The translations under genes and the position numbers were made by a program. Positions 35,701 through 47,700 of a DNA stretch of 64,000 bases are shown piece after piece. Below the pieces are notes generated by a model that saw nothing but the letters and a program-made list of their open reading frames with translations, ran no database searches and had not been told where the DNA came from. Source of the DNA: Aquatica leii (taxonomy: Eukaryota; Arthropoda; Insecta; Coleoptera; Lampyridae); NCBI GenBank assembly GCA_035610365.1, contig CM069432.1:82340520-82404519 (forward strand), written 5' to 3'. Within the stretch, counting starts at the first letter, position 1; every line of letters begins with the position of its first letter.

Positions 35701-38700
35701 CCAAATTTTCGAGGGCTCTTCTAGTCCTCTTCTTAGGTTTGGTACGATGCCGTCGTACATGGCCTATTTCATCGCAGTTCAAAGCTGTCCCTCCTCTTTC
35801 CCGAAGTATTCGTCGCGCTATCTCCTCGATGCTTTCCAGTGTCTGCGCGGGTACTTCTGTAGCACAGCAGAGTCTATGACCACCTCGTTGCGATGCTTGT
35901 TTTGCTGCTTCAAACTCCAAAGCATGCACCAAAGCGTCATCCAATGTCTTCGGTCGAGCTAACCGGAGAGTCTGCTGTGTTCGGCTGTCTCGGAGGCCAT
36001 CTACGAAAGTTTGAATAGCTAACTGCTCCAGGAAGGTATCCGGTGCTGTAGGATACGCAAGCCGTGTTAGTCTGGCGATGTCAGCCTCAAACTCTTGAAG
36101 ACTTTCGGCAGCTTTTGAACCCGACTTTTAATTTGAGCCTGGTATACTTGTTGAAGATGAGCATCCCATATCTCATTTCTAATCGTGATATTAAGAGTTC
36201 GTAATTTTCTTGCAGGTGGTCCGGAACAGTTTGTAAAATTCCAAGCGCTTCTCCACGTAAGGACACTATTAAAGACGTCGCTTTCTGCTTGTTGCTCCAA
36301 CCATTAGCAGTAGCTGCGGCTTCAAACTGCTTGTAGTAGGTTGACCATGGAACTTTACCATCAAAATTCGGTGGTACAACTTTGAACTTGTGAGTGTTTT
36401 CTTCTCGATGATCCATTATTAAATCTTTACTCGTGACGCTTCTTTCGCCATGGCAAATCATTTGGTTCATTCTTTTCTTCAAGCAGTTTCATTCTCCCCT
36501 ACTGCTTCTATTTTGTCATTCATAGATTCGCAAATTTCTTCTTTTTAAATTTAACATATCTGTTTGGGTTTCCTCTTGAACAATTTTTATTTGATTTTCT
36601 ATGCTTGTTTGTATTTCTTCTTTTAGACGTCTAGAATTTTCCATCAATTTTTCTTCAATTTTCTGAGAAGTTTCGTAAAACTTTTCTTCAATTTTTCTAG
36701 AGTTTTCTTCCATTTTCTGCGAATTTTCGTGAAACTTTTCTTCCATTTTCTGAGAATTTTCGCCCATTTTTTTATTCATCGATTCGAGAATTTCAAATAT
36801 TTTTGAATCCATTTTAACTGCTTGCGAACGCGTCACCGGCATAAATTTAAATATAACACGAATATAAAGTTTGAATACACTACTTTTAAAATGCAGTTTT
36901 TATATAACACAAAATTTAATAACTATCCACTTATTAATATTAAACTACTAGTGTACGGAAACGAACCTAATCGCGATCGCACTTGTTAAAAGAAAAAGTT
37001 TAATAAACACTATATAAACACGCTTATCGCGAATCTTAACAGATATTTATGCAATGTTTTTATTACGGGTGCGATATCAAATAACTTAATGGTATTCACA
37101 CTAAAAATCGCGAACGGTTTGATACCTCAACACCTGACGCCACTGTTACGTATCTATTTATTAAAAAAAAACTAATTTATTTATAACGACTAAAACTACG
37201 TTTACTTAATCTACAAATATGTATACTTTTAAATTAACCGAACTAATTAAATCTAATAATAAAAACACTTACACGAATTTATGTATCACCGTTGTATAAC
37301 ACTTAAGATAACGTCCTCGGATTTGTTTACACTATAAGTCACGTTCACTCGATTCGGTGTACACTGTTATTTATTTAAAACGTCCGCACGTGCTAATCAC
37401 TTATTTATCTTCACTTGCTTAATCTTCTGAATACTGCATGCATTCACATTCCAGCAATAACTGACCTACGATTTCCATCTTCGGCTTTTATAGACATCAG
37501 CGAATTCTTCTCGATCGTTCCTCACTTTTCGTTATATTTTCTAGAAACTAGATAACAGTTCTAGAAGGCTCTTGCATTTGCAAGTAATTTCTCGGACGTT
37601 TCAATATGGAAACACTGTATCCGCATACGTTGATTTCGGTAGTGAATGTAACACCGTGAAAAATGCCGTTCTCAAAAAAATAAATTTGAAACTTTATCCG
37701 TGCGACGTGACACTCGAAGGTTACGGTGGGGCTACAATTAAACCATTAGGAATAGTTCAAGCTGAAATCGAAATAGATGAAATAAAAATGACGACTAATT
37801 TCTATGTGGTACCCGACGCCTTACAAGTTGTTGACATTCTCGTCGGACGGCCTGTGACCGACGACAATAGCGTGTTTGTTTACAAAACTCCGGAATTCCT
37901 TACGCTAACAAAAAGAAATTTATTTGAACATTTAACACATGTTGTTGAGGGTGAAAATAAAATTAAAATTTATTGTAGTACAGATGTTAAGGTCAAACCC
38001 GGTATTAATTTAGTTACGGTCAATGCAAATATAATGGATGGCGTAATATACTCAAATCCTTCCGAACAATGTAGAGACGGTCTCACCTTAATATTACCGG
38101 CTAATAAAATAAAGATTCACGATGGGATGGGCGTGATAAAAATTAGAAATATAAACGTTCCTAATTCCTAAGGGCACATGTGTCGCAAGAGGTTTAGAAA
38201 TTAACGAAGTTACTATGCAAACAGGTGTTGACATCAATGAAGACGAAAAGAGACATAATTCACAAATATCCAAAATGCTTTAATGAAAATAACGCGCTTT
38301 TAAGCAATATTGATTTGGAAATGCACATCGAACTAACATCGACGGTGCCAATTACTTACAAACCGTACCGCTTATCCATGTTCGAAAGAGAAAAAGTACG
38401 CGCAATTGTGGATGATCTATTACAAAAACAAATAATTGAACCAACCGTTTCACCTTATGCGAGCCCTATATTGTTAATAAAGAAAAAGAATGGGGAGTTA
38501 AGGATGGTGGTTGACTACCGCAAGTTAAACGCTATCACTGTAAAGGATCGATATCCTCTACCGCTTATCGAAGATCAGTTAGAGCGATTAGCGGGAAATT
38601 ACGTATTTACGGTTTTAGATTTGAAATCTGGTTATCATCAAATAAGTATGGCACAAGACAGTAGAAAATTTACGGCTTTTGTAACACCCGACGGTCACTA

Positions 38701-41700
38701 TCAATATACTAGAGTAGCATTTGGCCTTTCGAATGCGCCTGCGGTTTTTCAAAGAGCAATAAATATAGCTTTGGGAAGGTTAAGACATGATTATGTTCTA
38801 GTGTATTTAGACGATATTTTAATTGCGGCTAAAACAGCGTCGGAAGCATTACAGCGACTTGATAAAGTTTTGAATACCCTCAGTAATGCGGGACTTACAT
38901 TAAATCTTGCAAAATGCAAATTTATGAAATGTTCTGTCGAATACTTAGGAACTGAAATTCGCGATGGTAGCTTAACGCCCTCTCGAAACAAACTAGTGGC
39001 AGTTAAAGATTTTCCAACTCCTACGAATGTTCATCAAACACGTCAATTTGTTGGTTTAGCGTCTTATTTCCGAAAATACATTCAGAGTTTTGCCTTAAAA
39101 GCCAAACCATTAACATCCTTACTTAAGAAAAACTCTAATTGGAACTGGGGAATAGAACAAGAACGCGCTTTTGAGCAATTAAAGAGCGAACTGGTAGCTG
39201 CTCCAACTTTAGCAATTTATCATGCGAACGCCGAAACACAAATCCACACGGACGCTAGTAAGCATGGGATCGGAGGTGTATTATTACAAAAGCAAAATAA
39301 TGGTGCCTATAAGCCAGTGGCGTACATGAGTCGACAGACAACCGATGCTGAAACGCGCTATCACAGCTATGAATTAGAAACGCTTGCTGTTTATGAAGCT
39401 GTAAAAAGATTTCGCAATTATTTGTATGGACGTCATTTTACCGTAATAACTGACTGCAACTCCATAAGGTTAACATGGGTAAAAAAGGACATGACACCTC
39501 GAATTGGACGCTGGTGGCTGGCGATGCAAGAATATGATTTCACAGTAGAGCATCGTCCTGGAAGTCAAATGAATCATGTTGACGCGCTAAGTCGTAATCC
39601 CGTATCGATAAATATGATCAAAACAAACGATTGGATTTATGGCGTTCAATCACAAGATGAAGATTTACAGTTGATAAGAAAACAAATAATAGACAACGAC
39701 GCCGAAGAATGCTATACTCTAAAAGACGATAAGATTTGTAGAATTATTAACAACGAACCAAAAATCGTTATTCCTCGAGATGTGAGATGGAGAGTAGTAA
39801 AAATGTTCCATGATGATAATGGGCATCCAGGTTGGAAGCGTACATTAGATGCTATAAAATCAGTTTATTGGTTTAACGATATGCAAAATTTTGTGAAGAA
39901 ATTTGTGAGTCATTGTATAGTATGTTTGGTTGCGAAGAAACCAACTGGTAAACGACGAAATAAATTACACCCAATAGAAAAGGTAGCTGAACCGTTTCAT
40001 ACCCTACATCTGGATTCGCTAATCCGAAACTGAAAATGTTAAATTTTACAGACTATAAAACTATTTTTGGTTATGCTGTCGCATAGAGAATTAAAAGACG
40101 CTTTAAATAAAGGGTTATTCGACCTGCTTCCCCTATTTAAATTCTTGAGTTAAGGGTTGCAGGAGCTAGGGGGTTGATGTGTCAATATCAAGTTTGAAAT
40201 TTAAAATTGTTTCCTAAAAATCAAGAATTGACCTGTCCGAGCGTTTTTTTAAGAACTTAGTCTCCTCACCTTAGTTAATCTAGAGGGTTGTTTTTAATGA
40301 AGACAAAACAAAATTGGATAAAACTATTTTCGGCCATGCTGTCGCATAGAAAATTTAAAGACGCTTTAAATGAGGGGTCATTCGACCTCCTTCCTCTATT
40401 TAAATTTTTGAGTTAGAGGTTGTTGGAGCTATGGGGTTGATGTGTCAATATCAAGTTTGGAATTTAAAATTGTCTCCTAAAAATCAAGTATCGACCTGTC
40501 CGAGCGTTTCTTTAAGAACCTAGTCTCCTCACCTTAGTTAATCCAGAGGGTTGTTTTTAATGAACACAAAACAAAATTGTATAAAACTATTTTCGGCTAT
40601 GCTGTCGCATAGAAAATTTAAATGAGATTTTTGAGTTAGGGATTGTTGAAGCTAGAGGGTTGTTGTGTCAATGTAAAGTTTGACGTCTCAACTTGTTTAC
40701 TAAAAATCAAGAATCGACCTGTCGAAACGTTATTTAAGAAACTAGTCTCCCCCACTTTACTTAATCTAAAGGGTTGTTTTTCATGGGGATGGAAAAAAAT
40801 TAAATAAAACTACTTTTGGTTATGCTGTCCTTATAAAAAATTGCAGGAGGCTTTAAATGAGGGCTCGCTTCACCTCCTTTCCTTACTTAAATTCTTAAGT
40901 TATAAGGTTGCTTGGTTCATGGGGTTGATTTTTTAATGTCAAGTTTGATATTTAAAGTTGTCTCCCAAAAGTCGACCTGTCCGGGCGTTTTTTTAAGAAA
41001 CTAGTGTAAGTGTCCTAAAGCAGGGGACCTTCCTTTTCAAAAGCGTACTCTACATAAACAGCATAATAGAAGTTAAATATCAAATACATACAGTTTAATT
41101 AAAAACAAAATATTTACTAACTGGCACCTTTACTATTTAATTTATATGACAACAATGTTGGGTGCCATTTACTATTTTAAACTTGTATTTTTATACAAAT
41201 GGGTGCCATTTGCATCATACTTTTGTTATACGCAAGTTCTTAAACTTTCCCACAAAGTCTGTAGAATATTTAATGTGAGTTTTTGTATTTCCTGTCAACG
41301 GCAAGAGTTTTGCAGCTAGATAACGTGGTAACGATTGGTTTGGTGAATTGATGGTCCTTCTTTGTGTATCTTGGGAAAACCGTAGTTTCGTGGCATAACT
41401 GGATTTTTGACAATCAAAGTTTGTTTTTTGTTAATATCTATAGTAGTGGAGTTTTTAATGACGGAGTTTACCTTAGTGCATAAAGAGTTTAAAGGGTTTC
41501 TCTGTAGACGTATGTAGCAATCTTCCGAGAGTAAGTTCGTCATTTTGTCGTTGTAATCTTGTATGTTCACAACGACTGTAGCGTTTCCTTTATCTGCTCT
41601 CAATACTAAAATGTCCTTATTCTCACGTAACCGCTTAGCTGCTTCTCTCTCATGTCTGTTAATGTTAGAGCGTGGCGGTTTTGCTTTCCTTACAATGTTG

Positions 41701-44700
41701 CAAACATCTCGTTGAATAGTTTCAGAGATCTCTTTAGGCAGAGTGCGTATTGCAGCTTCTACTCCACATACTATATCTTCTATCGGAGTTGTCTTAGTCG
41801 TAACGGCGTAGTTAAAACCCTACTTTAACCAGGATGTGGTCTGTGCATCCAAAACCGTGTCTGTTAGGTTGACAATTACTTTATGGTCGTCTAACTTTTT
41901 CTTAGGCTGTGAAAGATGTAATCGCTTGAATTTCTTTGTTTGCTTCATTTTTGTTGGTTCGTATATCTTGTTTGCTTGTATCGTAGTGGTAGCATATATT
42001 TTTACCCATATCGAGTGTTCTAATTTGGTAGATAAAGTTAAATGTAGCTTGTATAACTGTTTGCTGACAGAATCGAGTACTTTGCGTTTATTGTGAATTT
42101 TCGAATATAACAGTTCGAAGCCAGCTTTGCGAAAAATTCGCTCAGTATGAAAATTTAGAAAATGATGTGTTGGCTCGAACTTATTTCTACTTTCCTAGAC
42201 GAATCCGCGAAGTTGTGGAAATAGAAAAACATCCATGCAATATGAACCGAGAAGACGGTTTAAGACTCAGCAAATCTTGGCTACTAGTAGTATATCCTCT
42301 AAGACAAAGATTAACCTTCTTGGAAATGACACAAACACTTACTCCGAGTAATAACGAAGTCAGTCAAGCGGTAACGGAAAGATAAGGTCCGTTAATTACG
42401 ATAATCGCTATTGATATAAATATCGTCACTTACACTTTTTCCTTCAGTGACATTTACCACTCTGAAGTTGCAAGCTGTAATGTCTTGCGAAACATCAGTT
42501 TGTTTGGGGTTCACGAACGACAATACGGCCAAGTGCTATTTCTTGTTTTGGCTCTCAACCAAGCCTAAGTCTGGATGTTTAACTATGACGCGGTCTAAGC
42601 CGAAAGTCGTTTAAAATCATAAATAATACATAACGACTACTAATGCCGGTTGCAGGTCAGTTACACACAATCGCTTTTTATTACAAATGGCGGAATAGCG
42701 CCAGCGGTAAAAAATTTAGTATTTTCTTTAAAATGTTATCATGACGTTGTTTACTTGCTATGTTATTGTTTTGTGAAAAATATCAAATTAATTTACACAG
42801 GGGGTATTCGCTTCACACAAATTTTATGTATAACACGATTTTCTGAGTCATCTATTATTGATCTAAGAATTATTTTGACATTTGTGATTATTTACAGTTA
42901 ATGCCTCTCAATGTCATTCGCACATATTTATTTCAAATTTATTTCGCGTTTATTCAACGTATTCAGCATTTATTTTGCTGTATTAACTTTTTTCTTAAAC
43001 AAAGTAAAACTTGGTAAAACGTGATTGTGAGAGTTTATTGGCAAAGTTTATTGATATTGGTAATTTTATTGGTATTCTGTTTAATTTAAAGACAACGAAT
43101 AAGACTTTTGATTACTGTTTCAGTTCTTCGATGAGAAGGGGCATCAAAACACTTTAAGTGTCTAAGATGCACCTACGTTTCGTGCGGCTGTGTGCGCACC
43201 TCTTCAGGTTTATTTTAGACTTATAAAGTGGTGTGTCCAGGACTACACTTTGAAACGGTCGCAACAATAATTAACATTGAGGAATAAATTAACATAAAAA
43301 ATTAAGAATATGTTTAAGTTTTGTTGTACGTATTACCCAAAACTAGTTATTTAAATAAATCTTACACATTGTTCATGTTCAACTGCATTTTGTTTTTTGT
43401 CATTGTTCAACTGATGTTTGTTAAAATAACTAATTGTATAACAACCAATTATTGGAAAAATTCAGTGGCGACTGGTGGTCAGTCATACAAGAGGGTCATT
43501 TCAAAAAAACGCAATGATCGCAAAAAGGCTAAAAAACATTCTTACAGTAACGTGATTTATATTTAAGATCAATTATGTTTAGGATTTAAGTTATTCGTTT
43601 ATAATTACAATTACCAAAATAATCAATAACAAGGTCATTAAAATTTATAATGATTTTTCAATGCTTAGCATAGAAATGCACATCTTTCTTGTCTCATAGT
43701 ATTGTCAATTGCATAGAAATGCTTGAATTCTTTTTAACACAGAGAAATATCGCTCTCTTTTCACTGCAGTCATATGTAAAGTCAATCAATTGTTTTATTT
43801 AATATATGTATCTATTTTTAGTTTTTACAAACTTTTTCATTATAGTCTTTAATTGACCTCACAATTGGTTTTTACTTTTTCTTTTAAATGCTATAAATCC
43901 GTAACATTATTTTTACAACATAATGATTAATGCATCATCTAAAAACAGTAAACATAAAACACTAAAATCTATTATTTATTTCAAATCCACAAATACAATC
44001 TAACGAATCATACACAGATTTTTTAAAATTACTGTAAACTTCATTATTTTTATGTTTACTGGTTGGTCGAAGTTGAAGTAAAGGCTGAGGACGAGCATTA
44101 AATTTAAATTCTAGATGTGTAAACAATTATTAGCTATTCATTTTTTAACGTCTTGTACCACAGTTATTATGAAACAAAAACTATAAGTGGTCTGTTACAA
44201 ATGAATATTATCGATCAACTAAGAAAATCGACTGTAAAGTTTGTCATATGTGATAATAAATCTGTATTTAACACACACGTGCTGCAAAGATAACGATAGA
44301 TGACGTAAGTCACGTAACCAATGTAAGCATTGCACTCAAAGACAATTACACTAAGTATTATCTTTGGCGTAGGCGGCCCGGCTGAAGACCCTGCGAAAGC
44401 ATTAAAACATTTACTTATCTTCTTTTCTAACTCGCATAAAATTGTATTATGTGTGTCTCACTCTTGATTACAATAACTTATCATCGTAATATAATGTAAA
44501 TGCGGACACATGTACGTGTCAGCCTCGGGTAAATTCACAAGCTTTCCTATCTGTTGCGTTTAAATTGACAATTATTTAAACGCGTGAAATTTAAACGCTT
44601 ATAATTTGATTTAAACGCAAAATTTCTGTAATTTTAAAGCATATAAAATACCTTTCTTATTCATTTTTGAAGGTCATTGACCAAATGACTTAATAGAGAA

Positions 44701-47700
44701 GCCGCCACCGAAAAAATTGATTATTTCTATCAACAATACAACCAAAAATTCTGTAGTATTGTTTATATATTTTTTATGTATTTTGTTATTCTGATTTTGT
44801 TAACAATTTTTACATAAATAAATTGAATTTTAAATTGAAGTAATTGTTTTATTTATAAAATTTAAATGTATCTATGTATTTATGAACGATTTATGTTAAT
44901 TAATATAACAGTGTAGATTTCTATAGTTCGACAAAAATAGTTTTTGGGTCCAACATAGATGTCCATAGAGTCGAAAAGTTATACGATTTTTTTATACACG
45001 GAATGCTGCAGCTTTTTTACATTATTTTTTAATTCACCTGCTTCCAACAAAATCTAGAAAGATTTATGAGTGTGCATGCAAACGTTTTATAAAATAATAA
45101 GAGAAAAAAATATGAAAGTTTATGCAGAAAACGTTTTATTGGTTTATTTTGCTTATTTGCCAAAAAAAATGATATCATCAACATTGTAGGGCGTAATATT
45201 CCACTATGAAAAGGTATTAACGAATAAACAAATAGAAGGTTTCTTAAAGGATGCACCATATTACAAATATTTAATGATGAGAGTAAGTTTATAGCTTAAT
45301 AAAAAGGTTACGTTTTATCAACTGTCTTTTAGGTTGTAGTCTAGCATTTCGTAGTCACGAATTGATCTAATTAAAATCTAAAAGATATGAAATCAGGTTT
45401 ACTAGTAAACTTTCATCGCACTAAAACCAAAAAAATGAGATCATTTACTGTTATGGGAGAAAATTATTTAAAAACAAAGAAAAAAGCAAGCCCTTTGATC
45501 AAAAAATTTTAATGAATGTCTTATTGTAAATAATTATGTATTAATAATTTATTATATTTAAAAGAATAATTTGTGTAAAAATAATAAAATAATAATAAAA
45601 TAATTTTAATAATAAAATATTGTGAACAATATTTTAGGAATTATTTCAGACAAAAAAAAGAAATATACCGGAGAAAATAGTATACTATTGGACGAGTTCG
45701 TGGAGTATTTTTTTCTTTAACACTTTCATGTCAAGGCCAATTTCGAAAAATCTTCTATGGTGAAAAATTTTTTTTTTGTATATTTACTAATAACTGGCAT
45801 ATAACGTTTAGTGTCTACATAATTCCAGTTATTTTTTATATTTACTTTAAAAAAAAATTACGTCGGTCACTGAAAATCGCTTTAGATGTAGGTGCATCCT
45901 TTTCTAGTTTATAGTAAGCGGTTATGATGCGGTGACGTGTGCCTATAAACGCCAATTATCAGATGAAGGTAGCATTTGCAAATTCAGGTTCAAATACTGA
46001 TCCAACATATACTCCTGAGAGCGATTTACAGTCATCAACGGGTGAAGATAAAAATATTGTAATTGAAAGACAGCATTTGTCTTTATGCTCAAAAAATCTT
46101 GATAAAAATTCCGATAAAAGTGTAATTCAGGATCTTGAAAATGATTGTAATCTAATAAATAAAGATATAGTAGACATGGACAATGTTATTGCAAACAAGA
46201 ATGTTCATCCACTAAAAACTTCAGAAAATGATTTGTGGACAGAACCTTAGGGTAATCATACGAATTTCACATATGAAGAAGAATCTGGAATAAAGACTGA
46301 GTATGCAGCAGCACTTGTAGACGCCAATCCAATAGACTTCTATCTACTATTTATTGATGACATATTTGAAATTATGATTAACGAAACCAATTTATATGCG
46401 ACTTAGGTACTTCTTGCATCTGACGGTGTAGTACCAGGTTCTCTACTTAGAGGTTGGTCTCCGACAAATATAAATAAAATGGAACAATTTTTGGGTTAGT
46501 AAAAATGCCAACAATGAGCAGTGTTGTAAATAGATAATTTTTAAATTATATATATACAGATAATTTTTTTTTCTTGCAAGAATTATCTAGTATTAGATAA
46601 TAGATAAACTTTTCAAACTTTATATAGATAACAGATAATAGATGAAATAATCTAGGTAGTAATAACGATAGATGGAGTTCATTTAAAGAACTACTATGGA
46701 ATGTGGGAAATTACTGAAGAAAAACATGCATATTGTAACTTGAATTATACGGGACACTGGATTTTTTATAAATTTTATTTAAATAATTTAAATAAAAAAT
46801 TATATATATACAGATACATATAACTTATATATTTTTGATTGTATCTAGATACATATAAATAGATAAAAAATATTAATCTAGATTAATTTATCTATATAAA
46901 TTTATATAGATAATTTACAACACTGACAATGAGACATTACTGGAGCAAACATTAACTTTTTAAAAATTCTGTGTTATCTAGTATAATGTCCAGAAATAGA
47001 TTCGTATTTGTGAAAAATTGCCAGGAAATATACGTACCAGAGAAGTTAGTGTGCGTCGATGAAACTCTCATTCCATTTCGTGGACGTTTGCTAATGAAGC
47101 AATATATTCCTCATAAAATCCACAAATACGGGTTGAAAATGTTCAAGGTCTGCATTGATAATGGTTTTACATGGAATATGAAGTTGTACTATGGCAAAGA
47201 AAAAAAATTGACTTGTCTGTTCCTACAAAAATAGTTATGAATCTCGCTGATAAACTTTTATATTACATTATATTATTACAGACACTTATTACATTACTTT
47301 AGAGTTAGACTAATATTTTATTAGACAAGCAGACACATCTTTTTGGAACTCTCAGCGCTAATCTTCGAAGCAACTCCAAAGATGTAATAAATAAAAAATT
47401 GAAAGTTGGTGAAATTAACGACAAGGAAAATAGTGGAGGTATCTGCATAGAAAAATGGCACGAAAAACGTGATGTAATGTTTTTATCAACTAAGCATAGT
47501 GATGATATGATTGAAGTACTTTAAAAACATGGAGACCCTATCTAAGAACCAGTTGTTATTTTGGAATACAGTTCTGGTAAAACTTCAAAAGACGTATCCA
47601 ATCAGATAGCGAGCTACAATACAGCCCTTCGTAAATCCATTAAGCGGTATCGAAAAATAGCATTGTACTGCTAGGAGTAAAGGTAAAAGGTTAGAATATA

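Larger units (their letters stand above)
30973..37603 (-). mobile_element. young Ty3/gypsy element carrying a macro domain and CCCH finger
   Basis: A 6,631-bp minus-strand element with LTRs of 459 bp (30973-31431) and 460 bp (37144-37603). The LTRs differ only in an A-run and a few bases near one end. The target duplication is ATAT (30969-30972, 37604-37607). The primer-binding-site-like TGGCGTCAGGTG follows the 5' LTR, and the purine tract AAGAAGGGGGCAGT precedes the 3' LTR. Gene order: coiled-coil Gag, Gag core, knuckle remnant, protease, RT, RNase H, integrase, macro domain, CCCH zinc finger. Several one-base frameshifts and stops make this copy inactive despite its youth. It is inserted in the opposite orientation in an older gypsy element. 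Confidence 0.92.
30033..40033 (+). mobile_element. older Ty3/gypsy element, split by a younger one
   Basis: Plus-strand gypsy element. Gag lies at 30033-30972, and protease, RT, RNase H and the integrase start at 37604-40033. The gap is the complete minus-strand element 30973-37603 with its ATAT target duplication. Joining across the gap restores the frame (KSAKIY continues with [12 protein letters not shown]). The 3' part ends abruptly in the integrase near 40033, where a tandem repeat begins, so the 3' LTR is lost. The 5' LTR was not identified. Confidence 0.88.

Noticed and set aside
44360..44710. GC-richer patches as ends of one element
   Set aside because: The two patches are not clear inverted copies and no target duplication was found.
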